Positions 7,227 through 14,718 of a stretch of DNA of 15,020 nucleotides are shown one piece after another. This stretch comes from an uncultured Opitutia bacterium. GTDB lineage: Bacteria; Verrucomicrobiota; Verrucomicrobiia; Opitutales; Opitutaceae. The notes under the pieces were generated by a model that saw only the letters and a list, made by a program, of their open reading frames with translations, made no database searches and was not told the origin of the DNA. Every line of letters begins with the position of its first letter. Position 1 is the first letter of the stretch. Location of the stretch: positions 1-15,020 of the forward strand of contig CALFZM010000129.1 in the NCBI GenBank assembly GCA_937952235.1, in the 5' to 3' direction. A program made the position numbers and the translations under genes.

Positions 7227-7994
7227 ATGCAAACCGTAAAAAACTCAGGCGACCGCCTCCCCGTCGAGGATGTCGCCACTGCAATCCGCGAAGGCCGCGC
7301 CCTGCGTCCGGCGGATTTTTACCGGATCGTCGTGGCCGACGATCAACTTCACAATCGCAACGTCGATGTCGCCGACCCGGTCCCCACTGGCCGCCAGATT
7401 TTCCAGGCGGCGGGCGTCCAACCGGTCGACGACTTCAGCGTCTTCGCCATCCTGCCCTCCGGCGATTTCGAAGACCTGCGGCTCGATGAAACCTACGACC
7501 TCCGCGGGCGCGGCGCGGAGCGCTTCGTGATCTTCCGGACCGACCGGTCGTTCAAGCTCACGATCAACAGCCACCAACTGGAATGGGGCAAGCCGGCCAT
7601 CAGCGGCGCCATCCTCTACGCGCTGGCCAAGGCCGGTCCGGAGGAGGCCGTGTTCCTGGAGGTCCGTGGCGGCACCGACCGCTTGATCGAGCCCAGCGAC
7701 CTCGTCGATCTCAACGCCCCGGGGATCGAGCGTTTCATCACGGCCCCGAAGCCCCCGGTCACGTTCGAGATCAAGGTGAACTCCCGCGACGAGATCGTGA
7801 ACAACAAGCGCGTCACGTTCGAGCAGGTGGTGCAGCTCGCGTTTCCCGGGCCGCACGGCCCGAACATCGTGTTCTCGATGACCTACCGCCACGCGGCTTC
7901 GGAGCCGCACGCCGGTGAGCTCGGCCCCGGCGGCACCGTCGAAGTCAAAAAGAAAGGAACCATCTTCAATGTCACAAAAACCGATAAGTCTTAG
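7227..7994 (+). CDS. Multiubiquitin protein (three tandem ubiquitin-like beta-grasp domains)
   Basis: This 255-residue protein matches the multiubiquitin family known from bacterial ubiquitin-like operons. After a short leader come three beta-grasp units: about 31-104 (FYRIVVADDQLHNRNVDVADPVPTGRQIF, given here in part, to RFVIFRTD), 107-172 (FKLTINSHQLEWGKPAISG to ERFITAP) and 178-255 (FEIKVNSRDEIVNNKRVTFEQ to GTIFNVTKTDKS). The repeated lysine/asparagine-turn pattern, a helix with GxxI or QVVxLAF, and a closing strand show the shared fold. It ends in TKTDKS and has no terminal di-glycine, so it is not an obvious ready-made modifier in the sense of ubiquitin. The next gene, its E1-like partner, starts inside its last 26 bases. 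It probably acts as a substrate of, or scaffold for, that adenylyltransferase. Confidence 0.88.
   Translation: MQTVKNSGDRLPVEDVATAIREGRALRPADFYRIVVADDQLHNRNVDVADPVPTGRQIFQAAGVQPVDDFSVFAILPSGDFEDLRLDETYDLRGRGAERFVIFRTDRSFKLTINSHQLEWGKPAISGAILYALAKAGPEEAVFLEVRGGTDRLIEPSDLVDLNAPGIERFITAPKPPVTFEIKVNSRDEIVNNKRVTFEQVVQLAFPGPHGPNIVFSMTYRHAASEPHAGELGPGGTVEVKKKGTIFNVTKTDKS
7951..7960 (+). promoter_or_regulatory. Shine-Dalgarno that decides the E1-like start
   Basis: AGAAAGGAAC lies 8 bases before the ATG at 7969 and supports that start over the in-frame ATG at 7915, which has no such site and would add 18 residues encoded by the multiubiquitin gene's tail. Confidence 0.65.
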
Positions 7995-9141
7995 TCCGGA
8001 CCTGAAGCGCCTTCGTGACGAAGGCTACTTCATCCAGATCCGGAACGGGCTCCTCGTCATGAGAGATGTCCCTTATGTCAACGCGCAGAGTCAGGTCCGC
8101 TTGGGCTCGCTCATCTCCAGCCTCACGCTGGCTGGGGATGTCACTCAGGTGCCTGACACGCACGTTGTCCACTTCGACGGCGACCAACCCTGCGGTTCGG
8201 ATGGCGTGCCGCTCAGCAAGATCATCCACCAAAGCGGCCATGTCGATCTCGGTGGCGGAGTCACGGCGAAGTTCAGCTTCTCCAGCAAGCCGGCGTCGGG
8301 CTATCCCGACTACTACCATAAAATGACGACGTATGCGGCGCTGCTCGCCGGTCCCGCGGCGCTCCTCAAGCCCAAGGTTACTCCTCGTGTATTCCGCGTG
8401 CCCGAAGAAGAGGACGAGGCCGTCTTCCAATACACGGAGACCGCATCGGACCGAGTCGGCATCGGCACGCTGACCGCGCGATTGGCGAAAGAAAAGATCG
8501 TCATCATCGGGCTGGGCGGCACGGGGTCCTACATCCTCGACTTCGTCGCCAAAACGCCTGTCCGCGAGATTCGTCTGATCGACGCCGACGAATTTCTCCA
8601 GCACAACGCGTTCCGGGCACCCGGCGCGCCTTCGCTCGAGGAATTGCGGGAAGCGCCCAAGAAGGTCGACTACTTCCACCGCATCTACTCGCGCATGCAC
8701 CGCGGTATCGTGGCGCATGCCGTCGCGATGACCGCGCAGAACCTTCACCTCCTCGACGGCAGCACCTTCGCCTTCCTCTCGATGGACGCCGGGGAACCGA
8801 AGCGTCTGGTGGTGGAAAAACTAGAGCGCCTCGGGGTGGCGTTTGTCGACGTGGGCATGGGCCTTGAACTGGTCGACGGCTCGCTCGGTGGCATCCTGCG
8901 CGTCACGGCCAGCACCCCGGAGAAACGCGACCACTTTCGGTCGCACGTGTCGTTCGCCGGCAACGGAGAGCCCGACGTCTATTCCTCCAACATCCAGGTG
9001 GCAGACCTGAACGCGCTCAACGCGGTGCTGGCGATCATCAAGTGGAAGAAACTGCGCGGGTTTTACCGAGACCTCGAACGGGAGCATCACAGCTCCTATA
9101 CGACCGACGGAAACCTGCTGCTAAACGGCGACCTGCCATGA
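7969..9141 (+). CDS. E1-like ThiF family adenylyltransferase with N-terminal DUF6791
   Basis: This 390-residue protein is the E1-like enzyme of a multiubiquitin operon. Residues 1-140 are a DUF6791-type domain (DLKRLRDEGY, DVPYVNA, HQSGHVDLGGGVTAKFSFSSKP). The adenylation fold follows: the nucleotide loop GLGGTG (181-186), Asp206 in LIDADEF that should contact ribose, and QHNAFRAPGAP (211-221), where E1 enzymes place ATP-binding Asn and Arg. E1-like enzymes activate the C-terminus of a ubiquitin-like protein with ATP. The only cysteine is Cys75 in the N-terminal domain; the adenylation part has none, so neither a catalytic thioester Cys nor a CxxC zinc site is present there. It overlaps the gene before by 26 bases and the next by ATGA. 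Conserved beyond residue 340 (IQVADLNALNA, REHHSSYTTDGN), it appears complete. Confidence 0.88.
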   Translation: MSQKPISLSPDLKRLRDEGYFIQIRNGLLVMRDVPYVNAQSQVRLGSLISSLTLAGDVTQVPDTHVVHFDGDQPCGSDGVPLSKIIHQSGHVDLGGGVTAKFSFSSKPASGYPDYYHKMTTYAALLAGPAALLKPKVTPRVFRVPEEEDEAVFQYTETASDRVGIGTLTARLAKEKIVIIGLGGTGSYILDFVAKTPVREIRLIDADEFLQHNAFRAPGAPSLEELREAPKKVDYFHRIYSRMHRGIVAHAVAMTAQNLHLLDGSTFAFLSMDAGEPKRLVVEKLERLGVAFVDVGMGLELVDGSLGGILRVTASTPEKRDHFRSHVSFAGNGEPDVYSSNIQVADLNALNAVLAIIKWKKLRGFYRDLEREHHSSYTTDGNLLLNGDLP

Positions 9142-9590
9142 TCCGTCATCCCCGACTAGATCATCGCTTCGTCAACAGCATTCCCCGGCAACTGGAGCCG
9201 GGGGTGCTGTATATATCCATCGAGTGTGCTACCGCCATTCACACCTGTTGCTGTGGCTGCGGCGAGGAAGTCGTGACTCCTCTCACGCCAACGGACTGGA
9301 AGCTGATTTTTGATGGAGAGACCGTCTCGCTTTGGCCGTCTATCGGAAACTGGAGCTACGCCTGCCGATCTCACTACGTTATCGAGCGAAACCGAGTCAT
9401 TGAGGCTTTACCGTGGTCCGACAGGCGAGTCGCAAACGCTCGGCAGTGGGACAAATTTGCCAAAGCGAATTTTTATAGCGGGCCGAAAGTCGGCGACGAG
9501 CAGTATCTCGGACCGCTCGGATCATCTAAGTCGGAAGCTTCAGACAAGAACCTGTACAGCGATTCGCTTGGCGAAGGTAAGGAGACATAG
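9138..9590 (+). CDS. DUF6527 family cysteine-rich protein of the ubiquitin-like operon
   Basis: This 150-residue protein matches the DUF6527 family, which I know from the same operons as multiubiquitin and DUF6791-ThiF genes. The signature runs from LEPGVLYISIE (19-29) through HTCCCGCGEEVVTPLTPTDW (35-54) to SLWPSIGNWSYACRSHY (64-80). Cys37, Cys38, Cys39, Cys41, Cys76 and His79 could form a metal site, or Cys76 beside His79 could be a reactive cysteine. The tail after about 115 is polar and probably disordered. Start at 9138 gives an ATGA overlap with the E1-like stop; a longer in-frame reading from 9042 runs inside the E1-like gene and lacks the family's N-terminus. Its biochemical role is unknown. 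No separate E2 or JAB gene lies in the array, so it is the only candidate for a downstream transfer step. Confidence 0.8.
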   Translation: MIRHPRLDHRFVNSIPRQLEPGVLYISIECATAIHTCCCGCGEEVVTPLTPTDWKLIFDGETVSLWPSIGNWSYACRSHYVIERNRVIEALPWSDRRVANARQWDKFAKANFYSGPKVGDEQYLGPLGSSKSEASDKNLYSDSLGEGKET

Positions 9591-9658
9591 CAGCCCTTCC
9601 TCGATAGACGTAGTCATCCGAATCATGTTCTATGGTTCATTGTTGCCCCCACCGTTGT

Positions 9659-9692
9659 CGTGGCAGAGAAAGTGCAGTTTCTCTGCACCACG
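9659..9692 (+). terminator. Strong bulged hairpin after the ubiquitin-like operon
   Basis: CGTGG (9659-9663) plus CAGAGAAA (9664-9671) pairs with TTTCTCTG (9678-9685) and CCACG (9688-9692), giving 13 base pairs around a 6-base loop with a 2-base bulge. A short T-run (TTTT at 9699-9702) follows about 7 bases later, too far for a textbook intrinsic terminator. It stands 68 bases after the DUF6527 stop and 25 before the next ATG. It could end operon transcripts or act as an attenuator or leader structure for the abortive-infection gene. Confidence 0.5.
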
Positions 9693-9717
9693 AGATGCTT
9701 TTCTCTGAGTCTCCGCT

Positions 9718-10584
9718 ATGGAAGATATTTATTTCTACCACAGCTTCGGATTAGGAAAGGATAACGACCACGGCCTGAAGGTGCTCAATTTGATATTCCG
9801 CCATGGTATCCTGCTTACCGTGGAACCACAGCGGTTCTTAGCGACGAGGAGCTTGAGCGAAAACACATTCGTTCAGAAACGAGCCTGTTTTACTGCGATT
9901 CCCGCGCGCGAACTTGCCGCATTCGCAAAGGGGTTTGGTCCGTTCGTTTTGGAGTTTGACGGGCAGGCATTACGCGAATTCGGAGTTTTGCCTGTAGCCT
10001 ACACAGCCGGTTGGATGCCGGGGGGCGCTCTACTGGACTCTGCGGGATCGCTGCTCGGCCGCCAGTGGCTGGAATCGTATTACGTGATGGCTGAACTTGT
10101 GCACCTAGTGAAAAATGGAAATGCCCAAGAAAAGGCAGTCGCAGAAAAAATTTGGAACGCAGCAGGTCGTGCAACGCTCGCGCCCGAGGAACTCCAATTC
10201 TCGTTAGAAGCGCTCATGAATCTCTGTTATCCCTCAGATGAGTTCGGCACTGGAGAATTCGGATACTTCAAAGAACGGGAATGGCGGATTGTTCCGAACC
10301 TCGCGCTGGCTGGGGGATCGTGGCTGTATCCTGCACCGAATGCAGATCAGACTAAGGAGCTACGCGAACTAGACGCAGATTTTTTCGAGAAAATCATCAG
10401 AGGGAAACCACAGGTGGAACAATGTGCGTTCCTGCGGGATATTGGCGGCCATAACGTCGTTGAGCGTGCGCGCCGAATCATCGTTCCGCCCGAAGCTATT
10501 GGCAAAGCTAAGGAACTCGCCGCGGTCCACAAATATGACCCGGATCGAGTAGTGTTGGGTAATCTTCCTGAATTCTCTGGCTAG
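9718..10584 (+). CDS. Probable AbiGi-like abortive-infection protein
   Basis: This 288-residue soluble protein recalls the AbiGi family of abortive-infection antitoxins and related DUF2971-like proteins. The pattern is an opening aromatic strand (IYFYHSF), a helix naming a latent region (HGLKVLNLIFRHGIL), CFTAIPARELAAFAKGFGPFVLEFD (57-81 region, given in part) followed by a Gly-x-x-PVAY strand (92-96), and a late YFKEREWRI (near 184-192). The family assignment is from pattern memory and moderate. There is no recognisable toxin gene beside it, although AbiGi works as the antitoxin of AbiGii in known pairs. The gene is visibly more AT-rich than its neighbours and lacks a clear Shine-Dalgarno, which suggests separate acquisition. 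It converges with the small minus-strand gene after it. Confidence 0.6.
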   Translation: MEDIYFYHSFGLGKDNDHGLKVLNLIFRHGILLTVEPQRFLATRSLSENTFVQKRACFTAIPARELAAFAKGFGPFVLEFDGQALREFGVLPVAYTAGWMPGGALLDSAGSLLGRQWLESYYVMAELVHLVKNGNAQEKAVAEKIWNAAGRATLAPEELQFSLEALMNLCYPSDEFGTGEFGYFKEREWRIVPNLALAGGSWLYPAPNADQTKELRELDADFFEKIIRGKPQVEQCAFLRDIGGHNVVERARRIIVPPEAIGKAKELAAVHKYDPDRVVLGNLPEFSG

Positions 10585-10619
10585 GTGAATCGCGAATAAA
10601 CCAAGCAGTGATCGCCTAG
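10581..10619. terminator. Possible shared hairpin between convergent genes
   Basis: CTAGGTGA (10581-10588) can pair with TCGCCTAG (10612-10619) as 8 base pairs including one G-U on the + transcript; on the - transcript that pair is a mismatch. The loop is long (23 bases). Both converging stop codons fall in the arms. There is no T-run, so it is at best a weak terminator. Confidence 0.25.
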
Positions 10620-10885
10620 AGGTGTTGGCGACGAGATTGAGTAGCTACCTGGTTAACCCTAACTGCTAGTTCACGCCGCTGCGCTGCGCGTTGCAGTAGC
10701 GTCTCCGCGACCGGCTCCGATCCGGTTTCGATAAACGCTTTCACCTCATGCTTGGTGCGAATGTGGTCGGCTGGCCCCATTTCTTTTACCTTGAGGCGGT
10801 CGGTGATGACGCGCACCGCATCGTTCTCCTTCCGTAGCGCCATCAGGTCTTGCACGGTTAGCTCGGGGGTTTTCTCGGGATTCAT
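10616..10885 (-). CDS. Small unknown protein downstream of the coupling-protein gene
   Basis: This 89-residue protein is not recognised. It is hydrophilic and predicted to be mostly helical (LTVQDLMALRKENDAVRVITDRL near residues 9-31), with a basic, Gln/Arg-rich C-terminus. There is no signal peptide, membrane segment or cysteine. It starts 24 bases after the coupling-protein stop on the same strand, so it is probably the second gene of that transcript, though I see no good Shine-Dalgarno. Position suggests an accessory transfer or mobilisation protein; nothing in its sequence proves this. It might also be a spurious reading frame, but no longer competing frame covers the interval. Confidence 0.5.
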   Translation of the reverse strand: MNPEKTPELTVQDLMALRKENDAVRVITDRLKVKEMGPADHIRTKHEVKAFIETGSEPVAETLLQRAAQRRELAVRVNQVATQSRRQHL

Positions 10886-10909
10886 CGGCGTTGTGCTTGA
10901 GGATGACGG

Positions 10910-12535
10910 TTAAGCGGGACGAAGACAGACTTTTTTGAACCCGTTCGTGCAATGACGCACGACGGCCGTGTGATCGGGCAGCCGACGAAACTCGTGGGGC
11001 TTGATCCTGTATTCCTCGGACCGCTGGTAGGTGTGGGCCGTGTGGTCGAGGTGGACTGTGCGCGTGGCCCGCTCAACGTAGTGCTTGCCGAGGGCGTTAG
11101 CGCAGCGCAGTGCGTCGGTCTCCGAAGCGGCGCGATACATCACGAGGTTTTTCAGGTTTAGAGCGAGGACTTCGGCCTGTTCCTTCGTCTGCGGCGGAAT
11201 GAGTGATTCGAAGGCTTGCGCGGAAACGACCAGCATCAGCATGCAGTCGCGGAGCCGGTCGATGACGTTGAAATCGCTGGTGCCGTCGTGGCTCGCGGTA
11301 ATCGCGTTTTGAAATTCGTCCCCAAAGTAAACGAGCTGATTCAGGGCATACTTTTGCCACGGCGGCAGGGCATAACGGCGCAATGCGTGGCGGTAGAGAA
11401 GCAGTTTGACGACGGTGAAGACGTATTGCCGCTCCGTGGTGTAGTCTTGGGGAACGTCGATGCAGAAGATCTTTCCCTTGTCCACGTCGGCAATCGAACA
11501 GGTGTCGGGTTCGTCCGAGCTGAAGATTTCCGCGATTTCGGGCGTGCCGAGGTATTCGAGGTAATTCTGGGACGTGCCGATTTCACCGGCGCGCTGCTCC
11601 TTTGCGTCATGCTTGATGTAGGTCTGATCGAAGATTTCGGCGAGCTGCACGCGCCGCTCCGTCGTGTCCAGTTTTGTTAAGTCTTCTAGGGCGAGCTTCA
11701 GTTCGGTTTCCGAAGTCAGGATTTTGTAGGCGTTCGTGGCGGTGACGGGCCGGCCAATGTCGGCCAGCAATTCGAAGGCGCGACTGATGTGGCCGGCGCC
11801 CTTCACCTTAAAAAAGCTCTTTTCGTCCTTCGGATTTAGGGCTGCGGCCGTGTCTACGAGGATTCGCGCGCGCGTTGTGAACGGCAGGCGAACGTCTCCG
11901 GTGACGTTGAGCCGGTGATTCGTCACGGCGCCTTCTCCAACGAGGCGCGGTCGAAGGTGAACGATGTCCCGTTCGCGTCCGTTTTTTTTCGCGAGCCATT
12001 CGAGATAGAACCACTCATCGCCTTTGTTCGCCATGACGACGCCGCCGAGCCTCGAATTTCGTTTCATCAACGAGGCTAACAGTCCATTCATGCCGCTGGT
12101 CTTTCCGGAGCCGGTGTCGCCGGAGAAAAAGAAGTGCCGGTTGGCCTTGTCACGCGTCCAGCGAAACCGCGCGAACGTGAGCACGATCTCCCAGCGATCA
12201 GCTACAATGCGTCCCTGTGGGTCGCGCACGTAACGACGATGATCCGCGTAATAGAAAAGCAGTCCGGCGAAAGCGCAGATTACGGCTCCCGTGATCAAAC
12301 CGAAGGGAGCTGGCAGACGATTCGCGCCGAAAAAACCTGCGGCCGAAATCATCAGCGCGAGAGGAAGTGTGAGCGGAGCGCGTAGTCCCGGCTCATTGTG
12401 CCGCAGATTTCGATGGATGAACCAGCCCCCAATCCCGAGGAAAAAGAGGGCAATCGCGAACGCTGCGGTCGTGATCGCGTGCGGGTTTTCGAGCCATTGA
12501 CGGACCAAAATGTGAGGTGGTGGGAATGCTTTCAT
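10910..12535 (-). CDS. TraD/VirD4-type conjugative coupling protein
   Basis: This 541-residue protein is a type IV coupling protein, an inner-membrane ATPase that links the relaxase-DNA complex to the secretion channel. Hydrophobic segments near 22-40, 55-70 and 77-97 anchor it; the cytoplasmic ATPase domain has Walker A GDTGSGKT (139-146) and Walker B LVYFGDEFQN (401-410), with VSAQAFESLIP (437-447) typical of the TraD/TraG motor core. The start chosen at 12535 follows an AGAGGA just upstream and opens directly on the membrane region. An in-frame start at 12736 would add 67 residues that look like translated intergenic DNA. It is divergent from the relaxase, the usual arrangement flanking an oriT. 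No other secretion genes are in the window. It looks intact. Confidence 0.87.
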   Translation of the reverse strand: MKAFPPPHILVRQWLENPHAITTAAFAIALFFLGIGGWFIHRNLRHNEPGLRAPLTLPLALMISAAGFFGANRLPAPFGLITGAVICAFAGLLFYYADHRRYVRDPQGRIVADRWEIVLTFARFRWTRDKANRHFFFSGDTGSGKTSGMNGLLASLMKRNSRLGGVVMANKGDEWFYLEWLAKKNGRERDIVHLRPRLVGEGAVTNHRLNVTGDVRLPFTTRARILVDTAAALNPKDEKSFFKVKGAGHISRAFELLADIGRPVTATNAYKILTSETELKLALEDLTKLDTTERRVQLAEIFDQTYIKHDAKEQRAGEIGTSQNYLEYLGTPEIAEIFSSDEPDTCSIADVDKGKIFCIDVPQDYTTERQYVFTVVKLLLYRHALRRYALPPWQKYALNQLVYFGDEFQNAITASHDGTSDFNVIDRLRDCMLMLVVSAQAFESLIPPQTKEQAEVLALNLKNLVMYRAASETDALRCANALGKHYVERATRTVHLDHTAHTYQRSEEYRIKPHEFRRLPDHTAVVRHCTNGFKKVCLRPA

Positions 12536-12846
12536 GTCCTCTTCACAACGAAGAAAAAGCGAAGTGGACTGACAGCGCGATGAGGTGCGCCTACCGAAAA
12601 AAGGGTAGCTGTCGCATGTTGAACTTGGCGGTCGTTGGAACGGCGGATTGAACCCAACGAACTCGTTAGGGCCTTGCGTCTGTTGCCAAAAAAGCGCGGG
12701 AGTCTTGCGGACACCACAACGGCTCATCGCAGCCACGGGTCCTCGCCCACGACGAAGGCGCTACCGGAAGCAGGGGAGCCTCCGTACCCCGGACTCGGGA
12801 GGGGCGCTCCGTTGAGGCGAGCGACCATTTCGCGCGTGCTGATGAC
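12536..12846. other. Divergent intergenic region with inverted repeats, candidate oriT
   Basis: This 311-base gap separates the coupling-protein and relaxase starts, the common place for an origin of transfer and for both promoters. It holds CTACC/GGTAG (12591-12595, 12604-12608), TCGTTGG/CCAACGA (12632-12638, 12654-12660, 15-base spacer) followed by another TCGTTAG (12664-12670), a direct repeat TTGAAC (12619-12624, 12648-12653), and a GC-rich bulged hairpin at 12775-12810. I see no known nic consensus I can match with confidence, and no convincing gene. The oriT call rests on position and repeats. Confidence 0.45.
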
Positions 12847-14718
12847 ATGATTACGGTCGGAATCATCCGCAAAGGAACCAACTACCTTTCGAATCACCTG
12901 CGGAAGAATGACTACTGGTCGGAGGGCGAGAGAGAGGTGCAGGGCGAATGGATCGGCGAAGGCGCCAAGGCGCTCGGGCTCACCGGCGCCGTGACCGACG
13001 AGCCTTTCGAAGCCTTGCGCGAGAACCGGCATCCGCACACCGGCGAATCGCTCACCGCCCGCGATCACGCCAATCGCGTGGCGTTCTTCGACGTGCAACT
13101 GTCCGCGCCGAAGGACGTGAGCGTGCTTGCGATGGTCGGGGGTGATGAGCGTGTCCGCGAAGCGTTCCACGAATCGGTCAAAGTCGCGCTCGCCGAAATG
13201 GAGCGGTTCGCCGCCGTTCGCGAACGTCGCGGTGAGGCCGCGGGGAGTGAACAGATTCGCCTGACCGGGAATTACGTGGGCGCGATGTTCATGCACGATA
13301 CCAGCCGAGACCTCGATCCGCAGCTCCATGCGCATGCCGTGCTCGTGAACGCGACGTGGGATCATACCCGCAACGAGTGGCTGGCGCTGAAGCAAAACGA
13401 AATGCTCCGAGCGTCTCCGTATCTCCGGCAGGTCATGTACCGCGAGTTGGCCGGGCGACTGCGTGCGCTCGGCTACGAGCCGTACGAAATGAACTCAAAA
13501 GGGTTCGCGGTGCGAGGCGTCGAGCATCTGCGCGAGCGTTTCTCGAAGCGCACCCGGCAGGTTCAGCAACTCGCCGAGGAGTTCGCGGCAGCGAAGGGGC
13601 GCAAGCCGACGAAGCGCGAGGTCGAGGTGCTCGTGCGCGAGTCCCGCGGCGACAAGCTCACGGAAATCTCCACGCCGGAGGTGAGGGCACGGCAACGCGC
13701 CGAACTGAATCAGGATGAGTTGCGCGTGCTGGACGAACTCGTCCGCGCGGCGCGAATGCAGGCGCCACGTCAGCAATGGTCGCAGGGCAACGTGCGGTCC
13801 GTACTCGAGGCGGCACTACGGCACGTTTACGAGCGCAGCAGCGTCGTTCGTGAAGGCGAAGTCCTGAACGCGGCGCTCGAACTGCATCCCGACTTTTTCC
13901 GCTGGCGTGAATTGCGTGAAGCCCTGGAGGCACACCCCGACGTTATCCGCAAAGAAGGCGAGATGAGCCTGCGGCCGATCCGGCGCGAAGAGGCGGCAGC
14001 CGTGCAGCGCGTACGAGAGGGGCGCAATCAACGGTTCGTTCTGGGCAACGCATCGGGTCTGCCGGCGTCGCTGACCGCCGGCCAGCGCGGAGCCGCGAAA
14101 GCGCTCCTCGAAAGTCGGGACTTCGTGAGCGTGCTCATCGGCGACGCGGGTACGGGCAAGACAACCGTGCTTGCCGCGGTCGAGTCCGCGCATGTCGCGG
14201 CAGGCGGGCAGCGGTTCCTGCCGCTGGCGCCGACGACCCGGGCCCGGGAAGCCCTCGCGTCCAGTGGGCTCGCTGACGCGGATACCGTCCAGCGCTTCCT
14301 TGTGAGCGAAGCCATGCAGCGTCAGGCTACCGGTCGGGTGGTGCTCATCGACGAGGCGGGGCTCCTGTCGACACAGCAGCTCGATCAGCTGACACGCATC
14401 GCCGCCGGCGCTCGGGCTCGGCTGCTTCTGGTGGGCGACACGAAACAGCACTACAGCGTGCAGCGAGGCGATGCCCTGCGGAACGTGATCCGGCATTCCG
14501 GTACGCCCGTAGTGCGTCTCTCGGAGGTGCTGCGGCAACGCAACGAATCGGACCGGCGATTCAGCCGGCTCACCGCTCGGGTGGTTGTGGACACAGACGA
14601 TGGCACAGGCACCCCCGATGATGGCGGGGCGAAACACTTCTCGCGGGTGGGCAAGGGTGCTACTCACCGTTCCGCTCGAGATCGCGACGCGGGCCATCGG
14701 CCGGTTCTTCGTGTTTAG
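12847..14718 (+). pseudogene. MobF (TrwC/TraI-type) relaxase, truncated with an out-of-family tail
   Basis: Residues 1 to about 300 are a MobF relaxase domain that nicks one strand at oriT and stays bound to it. Tyr13 in TNYLSNHL and Tyr23 in NDYW sit where TrwC has its catalytic tyrosines, and the metal histidines are seen in MHD and DPQLHAHAVLVN (His150, His161, His163). Residues about 405-575 are the start of the RecD-like helicase: GDAGTGKTT (432-440), VLIDEAGLLS (499-508), GDTKQHYSVQRGD (530-542). After VLRQRNESDRRFSRL (to about 575) the reading continues for some 48 residues that are the antisense of a RadC-like gene, so the rest of the helicase is missing. Family members are usually 900 residues or more. 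The nickase part could still work; the helicase should not. Confidence 0.82.

Noticed and set aside
7245..7910. A 221-residue minus-strand frame
   Set aside because: Antisense to the multiubiquitin gene, whose three beta-grasp units are clear.
7915..7968. Earlier start for the E1-like gene
   Set aside because: No ribosome site there; the family N-terminus begins at the ATG at 7969, behind AGAAAGGA.
9042..9137. Earlier start for the DUF6527 gene
   Set aside because: It would lie inside the E1-like gene; the ATGA at 9138 fits the family N-terminus.
12535..12736. A longer N-terminus for the coupling protein
   Set aside because: The extra 67 residues do not look like protein, and the AGAGGA before 12535 plus the immediate membrane segment support the shorter form.
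12635..12850. A 71-residue plus-strand frame in the divergent gap
   Set aside because: Composition follows the inverted repeats, there is no ribosome site, and it runs over the relaxase start.
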